The translations under genes and the position numbers were made by a program. A stretch of DNA of 64,000 nt, taken from positions 62,001 to 126,000 of the forward strand of contig CAXXWB010000017.1 of the NCBI GenBank assembly GCA_963677505.2. The letters run 5' to 3'. Positions 44,999-54,668 of the stretch are shown one piece after another; position 1 is the stretch's first letter; every line of letters begins with the position of its first letter. The notes beneath the pieces were generated by a model. It saw nothing but the letters and a program-made list of their open reading frames with translations. It made no database searches and was not told where the DNA came from. The stretch comes from JBGSUZ01 sp963677505. Lineage in GTDB: Bacteria; Bacillota; Clostridia; Peptostreptococcales; Acidaminobacteraceae.

Positions 44999-46189
44999 TT
45001 ACTTAATAACGCCCATTTCTTTACCAACTTTAGCAAAAGCAGCTACTGCTCTGTCAAGTTGTTCAGTTGTATGCGCTGCCGTTACCATAACTCTTACACG
45101 ACCAGTTCCTTTTGGAACTGTTGGGAATACGATTGGAGAAACAAAAACGCCATTAGCAAGCAAGTTTCTAGAGAATTCCATTGCTTTAGCTTCTTCACCA
45201 ATGATTACTGGTGTAATAGGTGTTTCGCTATGGCCGATATTATAACCAAGCTCGTTCATTTTTGCTTTGAAGTATTTTGAGTTTGCCCAAAGTTTATCTG
45301 TGTACTCAGTGGACTCAGTTAAAATGTCTACAGCTTCGTTTAAAGCGCCAACAACTGCTGGTGGAAGTGATGTAGAGAAAAGAAGCGGTCTGCCTCTGTG
45401 GCTTAACCATTCTTTCATCGTGTTGCTACCTGCAACGTAGCCACCAATACAGCCAAGTGCTTTTGAAAGTGTGCCTACGCAGAAGTCAATTCTACCGTGG
45501 AGGTGGAAGTGGTCCACTGTACCTCTACCGCCTTCACCAAGTACGCCTGAACCATGCGCATCATCTACATAAGTCATACATTCAAATTTCTCAGCAATCT
45601 CAACGATTTCTGGAAGTTTAGCAATGTCGCCGTCCATAGAGAATACACCATCAGTGATGATAAGAACGTTTTTATAGTTTGCTCTTCTTTCAGTAAGAAC
45701 TCTTTCAAGATCTGCCATGTCGCTATGCTTATAAACAGCACGATCAGCTTTAGAAAGTCTAGAACCATCTATGATAGAAGCGTGGTTAAGTTCATCCGAA
45801 AGGATAAGGTCCCCAGCGCCAGTTACAGCTTGAATAACACCTGCGTTACAGTTGAAGCCCGATTGGAACATCATTACAGCTTCTTCTCTTTTGAACTCAG
45901 CTAATTTTCTTTCAAGTTCTTCGTGAATATCCATGTTGCCAACAATTGTTCTAACTGCGCCTGAACCTACGCCGTATTTTTCAATAGCAGCAATAGCCGC
46001 TTTTTTCATTCTTGGATGTGTAGCAAAACCAAGGTAGTTGTTAGAAGAAAGGTTGATGACTTTATTGCCATTAAGAATAACTTCTGCTTCATTGGCAGTT
46101 TCAAGAACTGGAAGTTTTCTGTAAACACCTTGATCTTTTAATTCTTGAATGCTGTCTTGCAAATATTTGAGTTCATGTACGTTTGACAT
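44999..46189 (-). CDS. kbl: Glycine C-acetyltransferase (2-amino-3-ketobutyrate CoA ligase)
   Basis: The 396-residue PLP enzyme of the alpha-oxoamine synthase family splits 2-amino-3-oxobutyrate with CoA into glycine and acetyl-CoA. Evidence includes NLSSNNYLGFATHPRMKKAA, YVDDAHGSGVLGEGGRGTVD (PLP aspartate and histidine) and the lysine motif GTLSKALGCIGGYVAGS. It lies 12 bp downstream of threonine dehydrogenase, forming the standard two-step threonine catabolic operon. Confidence 0.95.
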   Translation of the reverse strand: MSNVHELKYLQDSIQELKDQGVYRKLPVLETANEAEVILNGNKVINLSSNNYLGFATHPRMKKAAIAAIEKYGVGSGAVRTIVGNMDIHEELERKLAEFKREEAVMMFQSGFNCNAGVIQAVTGAGDLILSDELNHASIIDGSRLSKADRAVYKHSDMADLERVLTERRANYKNVLIITDGVFSMDGDIAKLPEIVEIAEKFECMTYVDDAHGSGVLGEGGRGTVDHFHLHGRIDFCVGTLSKALGCIGGYVAGSNTMKEWLSHRGRPLLFSTSLPPAVVGALNEAVDILTESTEYTDKLWANSKYFKAKMNELGYNIGHSETPITPVIIGEEAKAMEFSRNLLANGVFVSPIVFPTVPKGTGRVRVMVTAAHTTEQLDRAVAAFAKVGKEMGVIK

Positions 46190-46201
46190 GTGTCTCCTCC
46201 T

Positions 46202-47254
46202 TTACTTTACACCATTTGGGAATAATACAACTTTACCACAGTTACCAGATTTCATTAATTCCATACCTTCTGCAAAATCTTCGAGTGGTAATTTATGAGT
46301 AACCAATCTTTCAAGATTGAGGTTGCCTGAAGCGATAAGGCCTTTAACTTGGTACCAAGTATCGTACATTCTACGACCAGTAATACCGTGGATTTGAATA
46401 CCTCTGAAAACAACATCGTTAGCGATGTCTAAAGAAACTTCACCATTCGGAATACCGAGCATAGACATTCTGCCGCCTAATTTAAGGTATTTAAGAGCTT
46501 GGTTGATTGCACCAGCATTACCTGACATTTCTGCAACAACATCCACACCAAGACCGCCTGTAGCTTCAAGAACCGCTTTAACAACATCGTCTTTCATTGG
46601 GTTGAGGCAAAGATCTGCGCCAAGTTCTTTAGCAAGGTTAAGTCTGTATTCATTTACGTCGATAGCGATAACTTTTGAAGCGCCAACAGCTTTAGCAACA
46701 GCAACTGACATGATACCGATAGGACCAACGCCTACAACAGCAATGCTCTTCGCAACAATTTCACCCGACATAACAGTGTGTACAGCATTTCCAAGTGGTT
46801 CTTGGATGCAAAGGTATTCTGGTGGCACTGATGGATCGTTTACCCATGCATTTGCTGCAGGGATCGCAATGTACTCAGCAAAAGCACCATCACAGTCAAC
46901 GCCTAAGATTTTTGTATCTTGGCAGATGTGACCTTTGCCTGTTTGGCACATTTCGCAAACATTACAAACGATATGAGTTTCAGCAGAAACGATATCGCCT
47001 AATTTTATATGATTGACCATGCTACCAACTTCAATAACTTCACCAGCAAATTCGTGACCCATTACTTGAGGTGTCTTAATTCTATTTTGTGACCATTGGT
47101 CCCAAGAATAGATGTGGTAGTCTGTGCCACAGATAGATGTAGCATGGATTCTGACAAGGATTTCATCTGCTTTGATGCTTGGAATTTCTTTTTGAATTAA
47201 CGTAGCGCCAACACTTGGCTCCATTTTTGATACAGCTTTCATTTGCCCTTTCAT
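46202..47254 (-). CDS. tdh: L-threonine 3-dehydrogenase (zinc-dependent)
   Basis: The 350-residue medium-chain dehydrogenase oxidises threonine to 2-amino-3-oxobutyrate with NAD+. The catalytic zinc region is TSICGTDYHIYSWDQWSQ plus VMGHEFAGEV. The structural zinc cysteines are CNVCEMCQTGKGHICQD. The Rossmann motif is VVGVGPIGIMSVAVA. The GTDYHIY-WDQW block is typical of Tdh rather than general alcohol dehydrogenases. It is first in the tdh-kbl operon, behind a strong GGAGG. A broken XRE-cupin regulator gene lies just upstream. Confidence 0.93.
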   Translation of the reverse strand: MKGQMKAVSKMEPSVGATLIQKEIPSIKADEILVRIHATSICGTDYHIYSWDQWSQNRIKTPQVMGHEFAGEVIEVGSMVNHIKLGDIVSAETHIVCNVCEMCQTGKGHICQDTKILGVDCDGAFAEYIAIPAANAWVNDPSVPPEYLCIQEPLGNAVHTVMSGEIVAKSIAVVGVGPIGIMSVAVAKAVGASKVIAIDVNEYRLNLAKELGADLCLNPMKDDVVKAVLEATGGLGVDVVAEMSGNAGAINQALKYLKLGGRMSMLGIPNGEVSLDIANDVVFRGIQIHGITGRRMYDTWYQVKGLIASGNLNLERLVTHKLPLEDFAEGMELMKSGNCGKVVLFPNGVK

Positions 47255-47280
47255 AGAACAAACCTCCTTAAAAATATGTG

Positions 47281-47364
47281 TTTACCCATTGTAAATGAGA
47301 TACCACTACCCTATATTTTATAGTGTAGCACACGGACAATATAATGCACAATCATATTTTATAG
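47281..47364. promoter_or_regulatory. Repeated dyads upstream of tdh
   Basis: CTATA-TTT-TATAG is a perfect dyad at 47311-47323, and 11 bp of it (ATATTTTATAG) recur at 47354-47364, 41 bp apart. A third dyad TTTAC-N5-GTAAA is at 47281-47295. They lie between tdh and the adjacent XRE-cupin gene and could be its operators. Confidence 0.4.
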
Positions 47365-47384
47365 AAGTTGTATGACAAATTAAT

Positions 47385-47941
47385 TTATTCGGCATAGAAC
47401 AGAACTATAGACACCTTTGTCAGCTTTTTAGTAGGATTTCTGTAAGCATGAGTGCCATCTGAAACAAAATTGGCAGCATCTCCAGTTTTTAGTTTTGTAA
47501 ATGGTGCCACCAATTTCCACTTCCAATTGACCTTCCATAACCACCATAAATTCTTCCACCCCTTTGACGTGGGCGTCGGAAATATGTAGACAGCCCGGAT
47601 CAAGTTCCACGGTGTACATTTCGAATTTTTTTTGAAGGATCATACGGGAAATAGGACATGAGTCTGTACATTCCATCTTCTTGAGCCACCTCATAGGCGT
47701 CTGCTCTGGAGATGATATTCACCTGACCAGGCGCTTCGCTGAGAAGAGAGGTAAAGGACACTCTAATGCCATTGGCGATCTTCCAAATCGTCCCCACTGA
47801 AGGGTTAGCCTCTCCACGTTCAATTTGTCCTAACATGCTCTTGCTGACCCCACAAAGCTCTGACAGCTGCGCCAAGGATAAATTTCTCTCTTCACGAATT
47901 CTCTTTAAGTTAATTGCCAATAGTTGATTTAAATCTTTCAT
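47385..47941 (-). pseudogene. XRE-cupin transcriptional regulator, two frameshifts
   Basis: The frame starts at 47941 with an XRE helix-turn-helix (NLSLAQLSELCGVSKSMLGQ, residues 20-39). It breaks in an A8 run (47626-47633), resumes in another frame with FEMYTVELDPGCLHISDAHV, breaks again at about 47486-47496, and finishes KTGDAANFVSDGTHAYRN. Deleting one base at each point restores a protein of about 184 residues with a complete cupin. No nonsense codon is present. It is adjacent to tdh-kbl and may have controlled it. Either a young pseudogene or a sequencing artefact. Confidence 0.82.
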
Positions 47942-49043
47942 ATTCTGAACCCTTTCTGTGATGATGTTCTTTTATTTGATGGATTGCCCACTCAGAAGTT
48001 TTGACCAATATCTCATTGCCATTGTTTTCAAATTCTTTTCTGGCCATTTCAAGAACTTCTAAATGATTCAGGTTCCCATAATTTCCAATATTAATTAGAG
48101 CGTTGCGCTTATTGACCCCTAGACCACGCCATGAAAAACCCATTTTTCCAAAGTCTCTGGCGAAGGTTTTTTGAGATGCCTTTATAATTGTAAGAGGGTC
48201 AACGCGGTTAAAATTCACCCGATCAGGCAGTACCATCTTTTGTCCCTTAGCCAATGGCGAATTTTTCAGGACAACACAGTTGGCAAATGTCGCAACCGTA
48301 AAGTTGCCCACCAATTATCTCCATCTCTTTTTCAGAGAGCAGTCCTTTTTTCTGAGTCAGAGCTGAAATACATTTATTTGCATCAAACTCCGCCTCTCCC
48401 GTCAGCGCGTTTCCAGGACAGTGATTTTGACAGCTACGGCAATTTATACAAACAGGCGATAGCTCAAACGCCTTGTTTTTAAACAAATCAATAGTGGGCA
48501 ATAATGCAAAGTCAGGTACTTCAAATTCTTTTTCACCATCTTTTTTACTCAGTATTTTTTCAAAGTTAGTCAAAATAAAAGTTAAGTGGAAGGCTGTCCC
48601 ATATTCTGAATGAATCAGCATCTGACTTCTTCCCGCCTTGGCAATGCCCATTTCAATAGCGATATATCTTTCAGGAAGAGGGCCCTTGATCGACATGAAT
48701 TTTGTAAATATACTCTATACCGACAGTCTCTTCAATAAGTTCTTTTATGATTTGGTGATAATCCCACTCCCAAGCCATAATACTGATACTGCTGATTTCG
48801 TTGGGTTGTGGCATGCGGTTCACTGGTAGCAACCCATAGGGAATTGCCATCCCTACAATGTATTTCCACGGTGCTATGTATGCTTTCAGACCTTCACGGT
48901 CCAAAAAGTCTGGCTCTAGTCCCAGACAATGATTCTTTTTCCTTTCGCTGATTATAAATATCAGGATAAGTTCCCAGTGGTTCAGTTTCAATAACTACAG
49001 GGTTAGATATACCTTTATTTTTCAATTTTTCAATAAAATTCAT
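47910..49043 (-). pseudogene. QueG-like double-cluster [4Fe-4S] protein, three frameshifts
   Basis: The parts assemble from ATG 49043 (MNFIEKLKNKGISNPVVIET). Breaks are at an A5 run (48936-48940), a C3 run (48680-48682) and an A5 run (48262-48266), each repaired by removing one base. The result contains HVDQGPLPERYIA (position of the QueG catalytic Asp), the cluster motif CINCRSCQNHCPGNALTG and CDICQLCCPENSPLAKG. This is the epoxyqueuosine-reductase fold, although the usual AGIGWIGKNT block reads MGIAKAGRSQ, so it may be a paralogue with another substrate. The 3' end overlaps the XRE gene by 32 bp. Confidence 0.75.
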
Positions 49044-49116
49044 CCTGATATACTCACCCATTTCTCTATAATCCCTGTAGCAAACAACATATAGTCAATC
49101 AAGCGCCTATTTTTGT

Positions 49117-49138
49117 ATAAAAAAAGGGGGTTGCCCCC
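49117..49138 (-). terminator. Terminator after the winged-helix pseudogene
   Basis: GGGGG (49126-49130) pairs with CCCCC (49134-49138) around TTG. On the minus strand it is followed by TTTTTTT, just past the stop at 49145. Confidence 0.8.
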
Positions 49139-49144
49139 CGGTTG

Positions 49145-49799
49145 TTATACGTCTAATGTCTCATCTGATAGTGTGTCTTCTGAGTCGTCTGTATCGTTTT
49201 CTTCACCCGATTCGATTCTAACGTCCTCCCCCAAGGTCATTGGAATAATCATAGATGCTGCGAAGTATCGATGGGTGCCTTCTCTTTCCTCTTCTTTGTC
49301 TTTCAAGAAGGTGTCTAGTACATTCTGAATTTTCGTGTTCAGCTCCTCAGCCTCTTCTTCATTCAAGTAGAAATCAAAATCGTTAGTTGATTTTCTTATT
49401 GATTTTTTAGTTCACGATTGTTCATCGTTGCATAGAACTCTTTCGATATTTTCTCGTAGAGAGCCATACCAGCATTTCTCATGTCTTTAACTCCATGTTC
49501 GTCATTTGTGTTGACGACCTCTGCTGTCTAGAACAATAGATTCTGCTACAGGCATGTAATACTTCTCTACCACCCCTTGTTTTACAGAAGAACATCAACC
49601 AATTTCAAAATACCTACTTTTGCTAGGGTTTTGATATGGTAGTTGACTCTGCCATGCGGTTCGCCCATACGCGCAGAGAAATATCTTTTGCACTAGCAGG
49701 CTTGTTGTCGAACGTTTCTATAATCTTGATACGATAAGGGCTTGAAAGCGCCTTAATTTGCTCAAGACTATTGACCACTAAAACTTCATTAATCCCCAT
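49145..49799 (-). pseudogene. ArsR-like winged-helix regulator, four frameshifts
   Basis: ATG 49799 follows TAGGAG and a consensus promoter. The winged helix reads EQIKALSSPYRIKIIETFDN, then after a shift near 49675-49680 RMGEPHGRVNYHIKTLAKVG. Later shifts near 49585-49593, 49508-49512 and in a T6 run at 49403-49408 join VVEKYYMPVAESIVLDSRG, DMRNAGMALYEKISKEFYAT and FYLNEEEAEELNTKIQNVL, ending in an acidic tail at 49145. The pieces form one protein of about 215 residues, typical of ArsR-like regulators of Clostridia with a C-terminal helical domain. No nonsense change is needed. Confidence 0.78.
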
Positions 49800-49851
49800 T
49801 TTTAATTCTACTCCTATTAATCCTGTGTATTTTTTTAGATCCCCCAACCAC

Positions 49852-49880
49852 ATTATATTTTTTATATGAAATTTAGTCAA
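49852..49880 (-). promoter_or_regulatory. Consensus sigma-A promoter for the winged-helix gene
   Basis: TTGACT (49875-49880) and TATAAT (49852-49857) on the minus strand are separated by exactly 17 bp, about 53 bp upstream of ATG 49799. Confidence 0.85.
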
Positions 49881-49909
49881 TTTCTTTTCATGTGGCGAAT
49901 CAAATTATA

Positions 49910-51572
49910 CTACACTTCCATGATAAAGTAAGTAATATCGTCTTCTAATTTTCCGCTTTGAGGATAAATTTTTGAAATCAACCTTTCGTTTAATTGTCTA
50001 AGGCTTACTCTAGCAGACTCTCTAAAGACCTGTTCCAACTCATCCTGATCGAAAACTTGGTTCTTTTCACGATCTACTAGACCATCTGTATAAAAGAGAA
50101 CCCTGTCCCCAGATTTTAAGTTGACGAAGGCTGATTTATACTCTGGTGTAAAGATACCATTTAAATTACAGATTGCAAAACCTTCCGATTCTTCTAAGTA
50201 CTTAACACTGCCATCTTCACTGACTACAAAAGGAATGCAGTTCATCCCACCTGAGCAATAGGTCAACTTCTTGGTAATTTGATTATAGGAAGCAAAGAAT
50301 ACGACCATGTGCATTTCGTCAGGAAAATTCATTTTATTGAATTCTTCGAAGAAATTGGCTAAATTTTTATGTGGCTTAAGACCTCTAAAACGCATAATCA
50401 AACGTTCTGTCGAACGGATGTAGTTGTTGCAGAACATTGTCATAAGTGCGGCTGAAATACCATGTCCTGAAACATCCAAGATATACATACCAATATTTTC
50501 GTCGTCTATTTTATAAATGTCATAAAAATCACCCGACAGTTTGTCACATGGAAAATATTCCGACACAAAGTGAGTATTTTTCATGACCAACCGATTGGGT
50601 GGTAACAAGGACTGTTGTATATTTTTTGCATATTCCAATTCAGTAAGAAAACGATTGTTAATCTCGTTGACCTCATTGGTTTTCTTTTGGATAACACGCT
50701 CAATATTCTTTGCAAACAAGTAAACTTGGTCTTCACGTTGTTGAATATTCCGAATAGGATTTCCTATATAAATGCGATAAGAATATTTTAACAAGATACT
50801 AAAAACCTGCCACCTGAAATATATTGGAAAAGAATCGTGTCATTTGCCCATATTGTCCTAAAAAATTTGCAAAAAGTATGGAAATGAGCAATAAAATATA
50901 GGCTGAAATAATACTGATATAATGGGTATTGTGTTCCCCATAGTATTGTTGAGCACTTAAAACCATGAGAAGCACCAATTCCAAGCATACGATAAAACTC
51001 AGTGTCAATTCTACAGGACCCAACCAATAGAAAGATTCCGTACGAAGGAAGGTCAAGTTCAGTACAGCCGTTGCGCCTAAAAATAGCAGGGCTATCACTA
51101 CTGGGGTCATAATAATCAGAGACTTATTATCTCCTGTCACGGCGTCTTCTGATATTCTAGTTCTCGCCCAAATAGTGACGGCAAAAAGAATCATCAAATT
51201 CAGATTTCCCAGCATACTTCCTAGTCGAAGTAAGTCAATTTGTTTATTGTAGTTGGAATAAACCACCATTAGAAAACTGAGAAGTTCAAATACTCCCGCT
51301 CCGAGAAATCCAACGGAAAGAGCTAAAACCTTAGTCTTTTTTGAGACCACAAAAGCGTAGTATGCGGTGTTATAAATCAGCATCAAGCAAATAATCATGC
51401 CTATGTCCAAAAATCCGTTTATCATGCTGAAATTAACATTGATAAGCTGATGAATCAACACTTCTTTCGCAGCAAATACAAAAACAAATATGGCAAAGCT
51501 GATCAAGAATGTGTACATCGGTGCTTTCATATTTGCCACATGATTTGAGCGCTGCTCCTTTGTCCCCGTCAT
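49910..51572 (-). pseudogene. MASE3-type membrane sensor with SpoIIE phosphatase, one frameshift
   Basis: ATG 51572 lies behind AGGAGG. The first 257 codons encode about eight membrane segments resembling MASE3. The frame breaks in an A5 run at 50801-50805 (T5 in the coding strand). Removing one base joins FQVAGF to SILLKYSYRIYIGNPI. A short linker and a PP2C-type SpoIIE phosphatase follow (AKNIQQSLLPPNR; CDKLSGDFYDIY; LDVSGHGISAALM; VLFYTDGLVDRE), which would dephosphorylate an anti-sigma-antagonist in response to a membrane signal. If the shift is real, the two halves would be separate proteins. Confidence 0.82.
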
Positions 51573-51626
51573 CTGGTGTACCTCCTACATCCCATTACTC
51601 CTATCTTTTTAGACCACTGCCTCTAA

Positions 51627-53285
51627 TTATTCAAAGCTGCTACCACCAATAAATTCTCTTAATATAGAAGTTGGCGGAATTTGATCCTCTTCGTCTATAG
51701 ATTTAAAGTAGCTTAAGAATTTCAGTAAACGCTTCGCCTCTGAATATTCTGGTTTGGTTTCATCAATATCAATTAACAGGGGTTGTGCGTATTTTTTAAG
51801 GACGGCCATTTCGTGAACCATTGCTGAGTTAAACATCACATCAGCCTCTTCTTGGAATGGGAAAATATTTCGTTCTTCTCCTCTTCTAACAGATGGCCAT
51901 TGTCCAATTGTGGTAAGGGCAGAATAACCTCTTGATCGGTTATCTCTCACTATCCTACGAAGGAGTCGGGTGTCTGTAGTTGGAATCCGATTATGCTCGT
52001 CTATGCTTAAAGTAGTCAATGCACTGATATAGATTTTAAATTTGTCCTTCTTGTCAATTGAAGCTGTCAGTCGCTCGTTGAGTCCGTGAATCCCTTCGAT
52101 GATAATGGTTTGATCTGGTTGAATTTGAAGATGTTTTCCTAAATATTCCCGCTTGCCCACCCTGAAATTAAAGGTTGGCAACTCAACATATTCCCCTCTG
52201 AGAAGAGAAGACAAGTTTTCATTAAACAACTCCACATCTACAGAGTTTATAGATTCAAAGTCAAATTTACCTTCCTCATCTAAAGGCGTGTGCTCTCTGT
52301 CCACAAAATAATCATCTGTAGAAAGGGCAATTGGTTTAAGGCCATTGACCTTAAGTTGAACCATTAAACGGTTGGCAAAGGTTGTCTTTCCAGACGATGA
52401 AGGCCCTGCAATTAAAATAAGTCGCTTTTTGCTTTCTAATATTCGATCTGCAATCTGAGCAATTTTTTTCTCTTGCAGCGCCTCTTGAACACGCATAATT
52501 TCTTCTACGTGACGTTCCGTAATCCAATCGTTTAAATCCGCAACAAAGGCCACTCCTAGAATTTTTCCCCAGTCCTCAGACTCTTTATAAATTTGCGCTA
52601 TTTTAGGCTGCTCAATGTACTCTGGTAAAGCTTTTAGTGAATATTTATTTGGAAATAACAGTACAACCCCTTGGCTAAAGGCCTTTAGGTCAAACACTTT
52701 TAAATAACCTGTGCTTGGGACCATATAGCCATAAAAATAATTTTTTAGCCAACCTAGAGCATACATATTAATAAAGTTCTGTGTTCTGTATTTTAGAAGG
52801 GCCTTTTTAGGCTGCATATTGAACTCTTCAAAATAAAGGGCTGCCGTATCCTTGTCTACACGTTCTTTGACAAAAGGTTCGTCGTTCTCTATAATTTCCA
52901 TCATTCTTTCTTTTATCTTTGTCACATCTTCTTCAGCCAACAAGCGAGTGTATTTAAATTCAAAATATAAGCCTTTATTAAGAGAATGTTCAACAGTTAC
53001 TTGTATCCCTTCGAAAAGCTCCATAGCGGCACGAATTAATACAAAAGATAGACTCCTTTGATAGATGCGAACACCGTCTATATCAGTAATATCAATCCAA
53101 TCTAAGGTCATGTCTGAAGTCAGTGCAAAACTTAATTCTTTAATGGTATTGTTGACTCTCAGTGCAACAATTTCAGCTTGCTCTTCTTTTCTCAGTTTTT
53201 TTGCCAAATCTACTGCTTTGGTTCCCATTGGCACATCATAGACATCATCTTGAATTTTTATACGGATCATATTTGCCCCTGTCAT
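51627..53285 (-). CDS. TGS-domain nucleoside kinase (uridine kinase-like)
   Basis: The 552-residue protein has an N-terminal TGS domain (about 1-65, MIRIKIQDDVYDVPMGTKAV), a threonyl-tRNA-synthetase-like second additional domain (about 70-200) and a C-terminal P-loop kinase of the uridine kinase/PRK type. The kinase has Walker A LIAGPSSSGKTTFANRL near residue 295, LSTDDYFVDREHTP and IIIEGIHGLNE. It phosphorylates a nucleoside or similar small molecule, and the exact substrate is unproven. ATG 53285 follows GAGGAG. It is last in a five-gene operon, 13 bp after lepB. Confidence 0.9.
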   Translation of the reverse strand: MTGANMIRIKIQDDVYDVPMGTKAVDLAKKLRKEEQAEIVALRVNNTIKELSFALTSDMTLDWIDITDIDGVRIYQRSLSFVLIRAAMELFEGIQVTVEHSLNKGLYFEFKYTRLLAEEDVTKIKERMMEIIENDEPFVKERVDKDTAALYFEEFNMQPKKALLKYRTQNFINMYALGWLKNYFYGYMVPSTGYLKVFDLKAFSQGVVLLFPNKYSLKALPEYIEQPKIAQIYKESEDWGKILGVAFVADLNDWITERHVEEIMRVQEALQEKKIAQIADRILESKKRLILIAGPSSSGKTTFANRLMVQLKVNGLKPIALSTDDYFVDREHTPLDEEGKFDFESINSVDVELFNENLSSLLRGEYVELPTFNFRVGKREYLGKHLQIQPDQTIIIEGIHGLNERLTASIDKKDKFKIYISALTTLSIDEHNRIPTTDTRLLRRIVRDNRSRGYSALTTIGQWPSVRRGEERNIFPFQEEADVMFNSAMVHEMAVLKKYAQPLLIDIDETKPEYSEAKRLLKFLSYFKSIDEEDQIPPTSILREFIGGSSFE

Positions 53286-53298
53286 ATGTCTCACTCCT

Positions 53299-53826
53299 CT
53301 AATTTACAGCTCCTGCACGGCTTAATGGCAAAACTCTCAACATTACTTTTCCCATGATGGTATTTTTATTAACCAGTCCTACATCTTCAAATCGACTATC
53401 CTTGCTATTGTCTCGGTTATCTCCAAGAACAAAAATTTCATTTTCTCCGACGACCCATTTACTTTGACCAAAGCTTTCTGTAAGGGATCCATCTGTATAG
53501 TCCTCTTTAATGGCAGCTCCGTTGATATAAACTTTTCCATCTGTAATTTCCACCGTGTCACCGGCTACACCAATGACTCGTTTAATCAAGTTCTTTTCGC
53601 CACCGTTTTCCAGCTTCAAATGGGTTTTAAAAATAACTACGTCTCCTCTTTTAAGATCCTTTGCGTAAACATAAGCCTTGCTGATGAGAAGATATTCTCT
53701 GTCATAGTAGCTTGGTTCCATGGATGGGCCATATACCACAGTTGGTCTTATAAAAAATATAATAACTGCTGTGAGTACCAATGCCCCAATAAGGGCTCTA
53801 GCCCACTCGATAATTTCCTTTTTCAT
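53299..53826 (-). CDS. lepB: Signal peptidase I
   Basis: The 175-residue protein has one N-terminal membrane anchor (about 12-31), the catalytic serine in YGPSMEPS (about residue 40), the general-base lysine in NLIKRVIGVAGD (about residue 83) and the C-terminal box LGDNRDNSKDSR. It is the short Gram-positive SipS type, which cleaves secretory signal peptides on the outer membrane face. ATG 53826 follows GGAGAG, and the upstream in-frame extension overlaps the preceding gene. It is the fourth gene of the operon. Confidence 0.94.
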   Translation of the reverse strand: MKKEIIEWARALIGALVLTAVIIFFIRPTVVYGPSMEPSYYDREYLLISKAYVYAKDLKRGDVVIFKTHLKLENGGEKNLIKRVIGVAGDTVEITDGKVYINGAAIKEDYTDGSLTESFGQSKWVVGENEIFVLGDNRDNSKDSRFEDVGLVNKNTIMGKVMLRVLPLSRAGAVN

Positions 53827-53839
53827 GATTCTCTCCAAT

Positions 53840-54664
53840 TCATTCAAATGTGTAATGTTCACCACTGTGGACTGGAGAAGAGGCTCTGCTTAACAGTTCT
53901 AATTCTCTGGCAATCAATCGGTTGATTCGATCGTATTTGCGGGCTTCAATGTCCAAATCCAAAAGTGACAAACAAGTCTTAAAGTCATCTATCGTCCAAT
54001 AGGGGTTGCCATAAGCCTTGTAAATTTCTTCTTTTCCAACGCCTACAAAGCCATGTCCCACAATGGAATCATTTCTTAGTTCTATTAAATCACTCATTTT
54101 AGCAGAGTTTAATATCTTCACAACTTCACTGTATTTATAGTCCACTTTCATATTGCGGTTAATATAAGTGGTAATCCCAAATACGATATTACTATTATAA
54201 ATTTTGTATTGCTTTCTCAGTATTTTTAAAATGTACCGTTTTTGCATAACTTCAACGTGAAAATTAAACTGATTTCGGTTGATATGCTTTTTTACGAACA
54301 TGTACTTAAAGATGGCTTCACGACAGCGATTAATTCTACCCAGGTAGTCAATAAACTCCTGGTTAACAATTTTAAATCTAATGTTTTCAAGGAGTTCAGA
54401 GAACATAGGCTCAATTTCACCGTCAATTAAATCCTTTAAATTCTCTTTAAGCCATTTGATTTCAGGCTCTTTTTGTAAGTCCTGAGGCAGAGTTCGAAGC
54501 AATTTTTTTGCGGTTAAAAAATCAAAATTGATGGCATATCGGCACGAATCCATCAAGACCGCCGCGTTAGACGAACTCAGCCCTTGATCGTTCATAATTT
54601 CCAGTGCACCCGAGTAATCATAGCGTTGAATTAATTTAACAATAATGTCGTATTCCTTGATCAT
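53840..54664 (-). CDS. Alpha-helical protein with HEPN-like RNase motif (Csm6-like C-terminus)
   Basis: I do not recognise a named family for this 274-residue protein. Residues 1-130 look helical and carry no known motif. Around residues 185-215 it reads SDLIELRNDSIVGHGFVGVG, which fits the HEPN ribonuclease signature R-x4-6-H (R197, N198, H204) as placed in Csm6/Csx-type effectors. No CARF domain and no CRISPR locus is seen here. It lies 4 bp after RluA and 13 bp before lepB in a housekeeping operon. RNA cleavage is an inference from the motif only. Confidence 0.6.
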   Translation of the reverse strand: MIKEYDIIVKLIQRYDYSGALEIMNDQGLSSSNAAVLMDSCRYAINFDFLTAKKLLRTLPQDLQKEPEIKWLKENLKDLIDGEIEPMFSELLENIRFKIVNQEFIDYLGRINRCREAIFKYMFVKKHINRNQFNFHVEVMQKRYILKILRKQYKIYNSNIVFGITTYINRNMKVDYKYSEVVKILNSAKMSDLIELRNDSIVGHGFVGVGKEEIYKAYGNPYWTIDDFKTCLSLLDLDIEARKYDRINRLIARELELLSRASSPVHSGEHYTFE

Positions 54665-54668
54665 CAGA

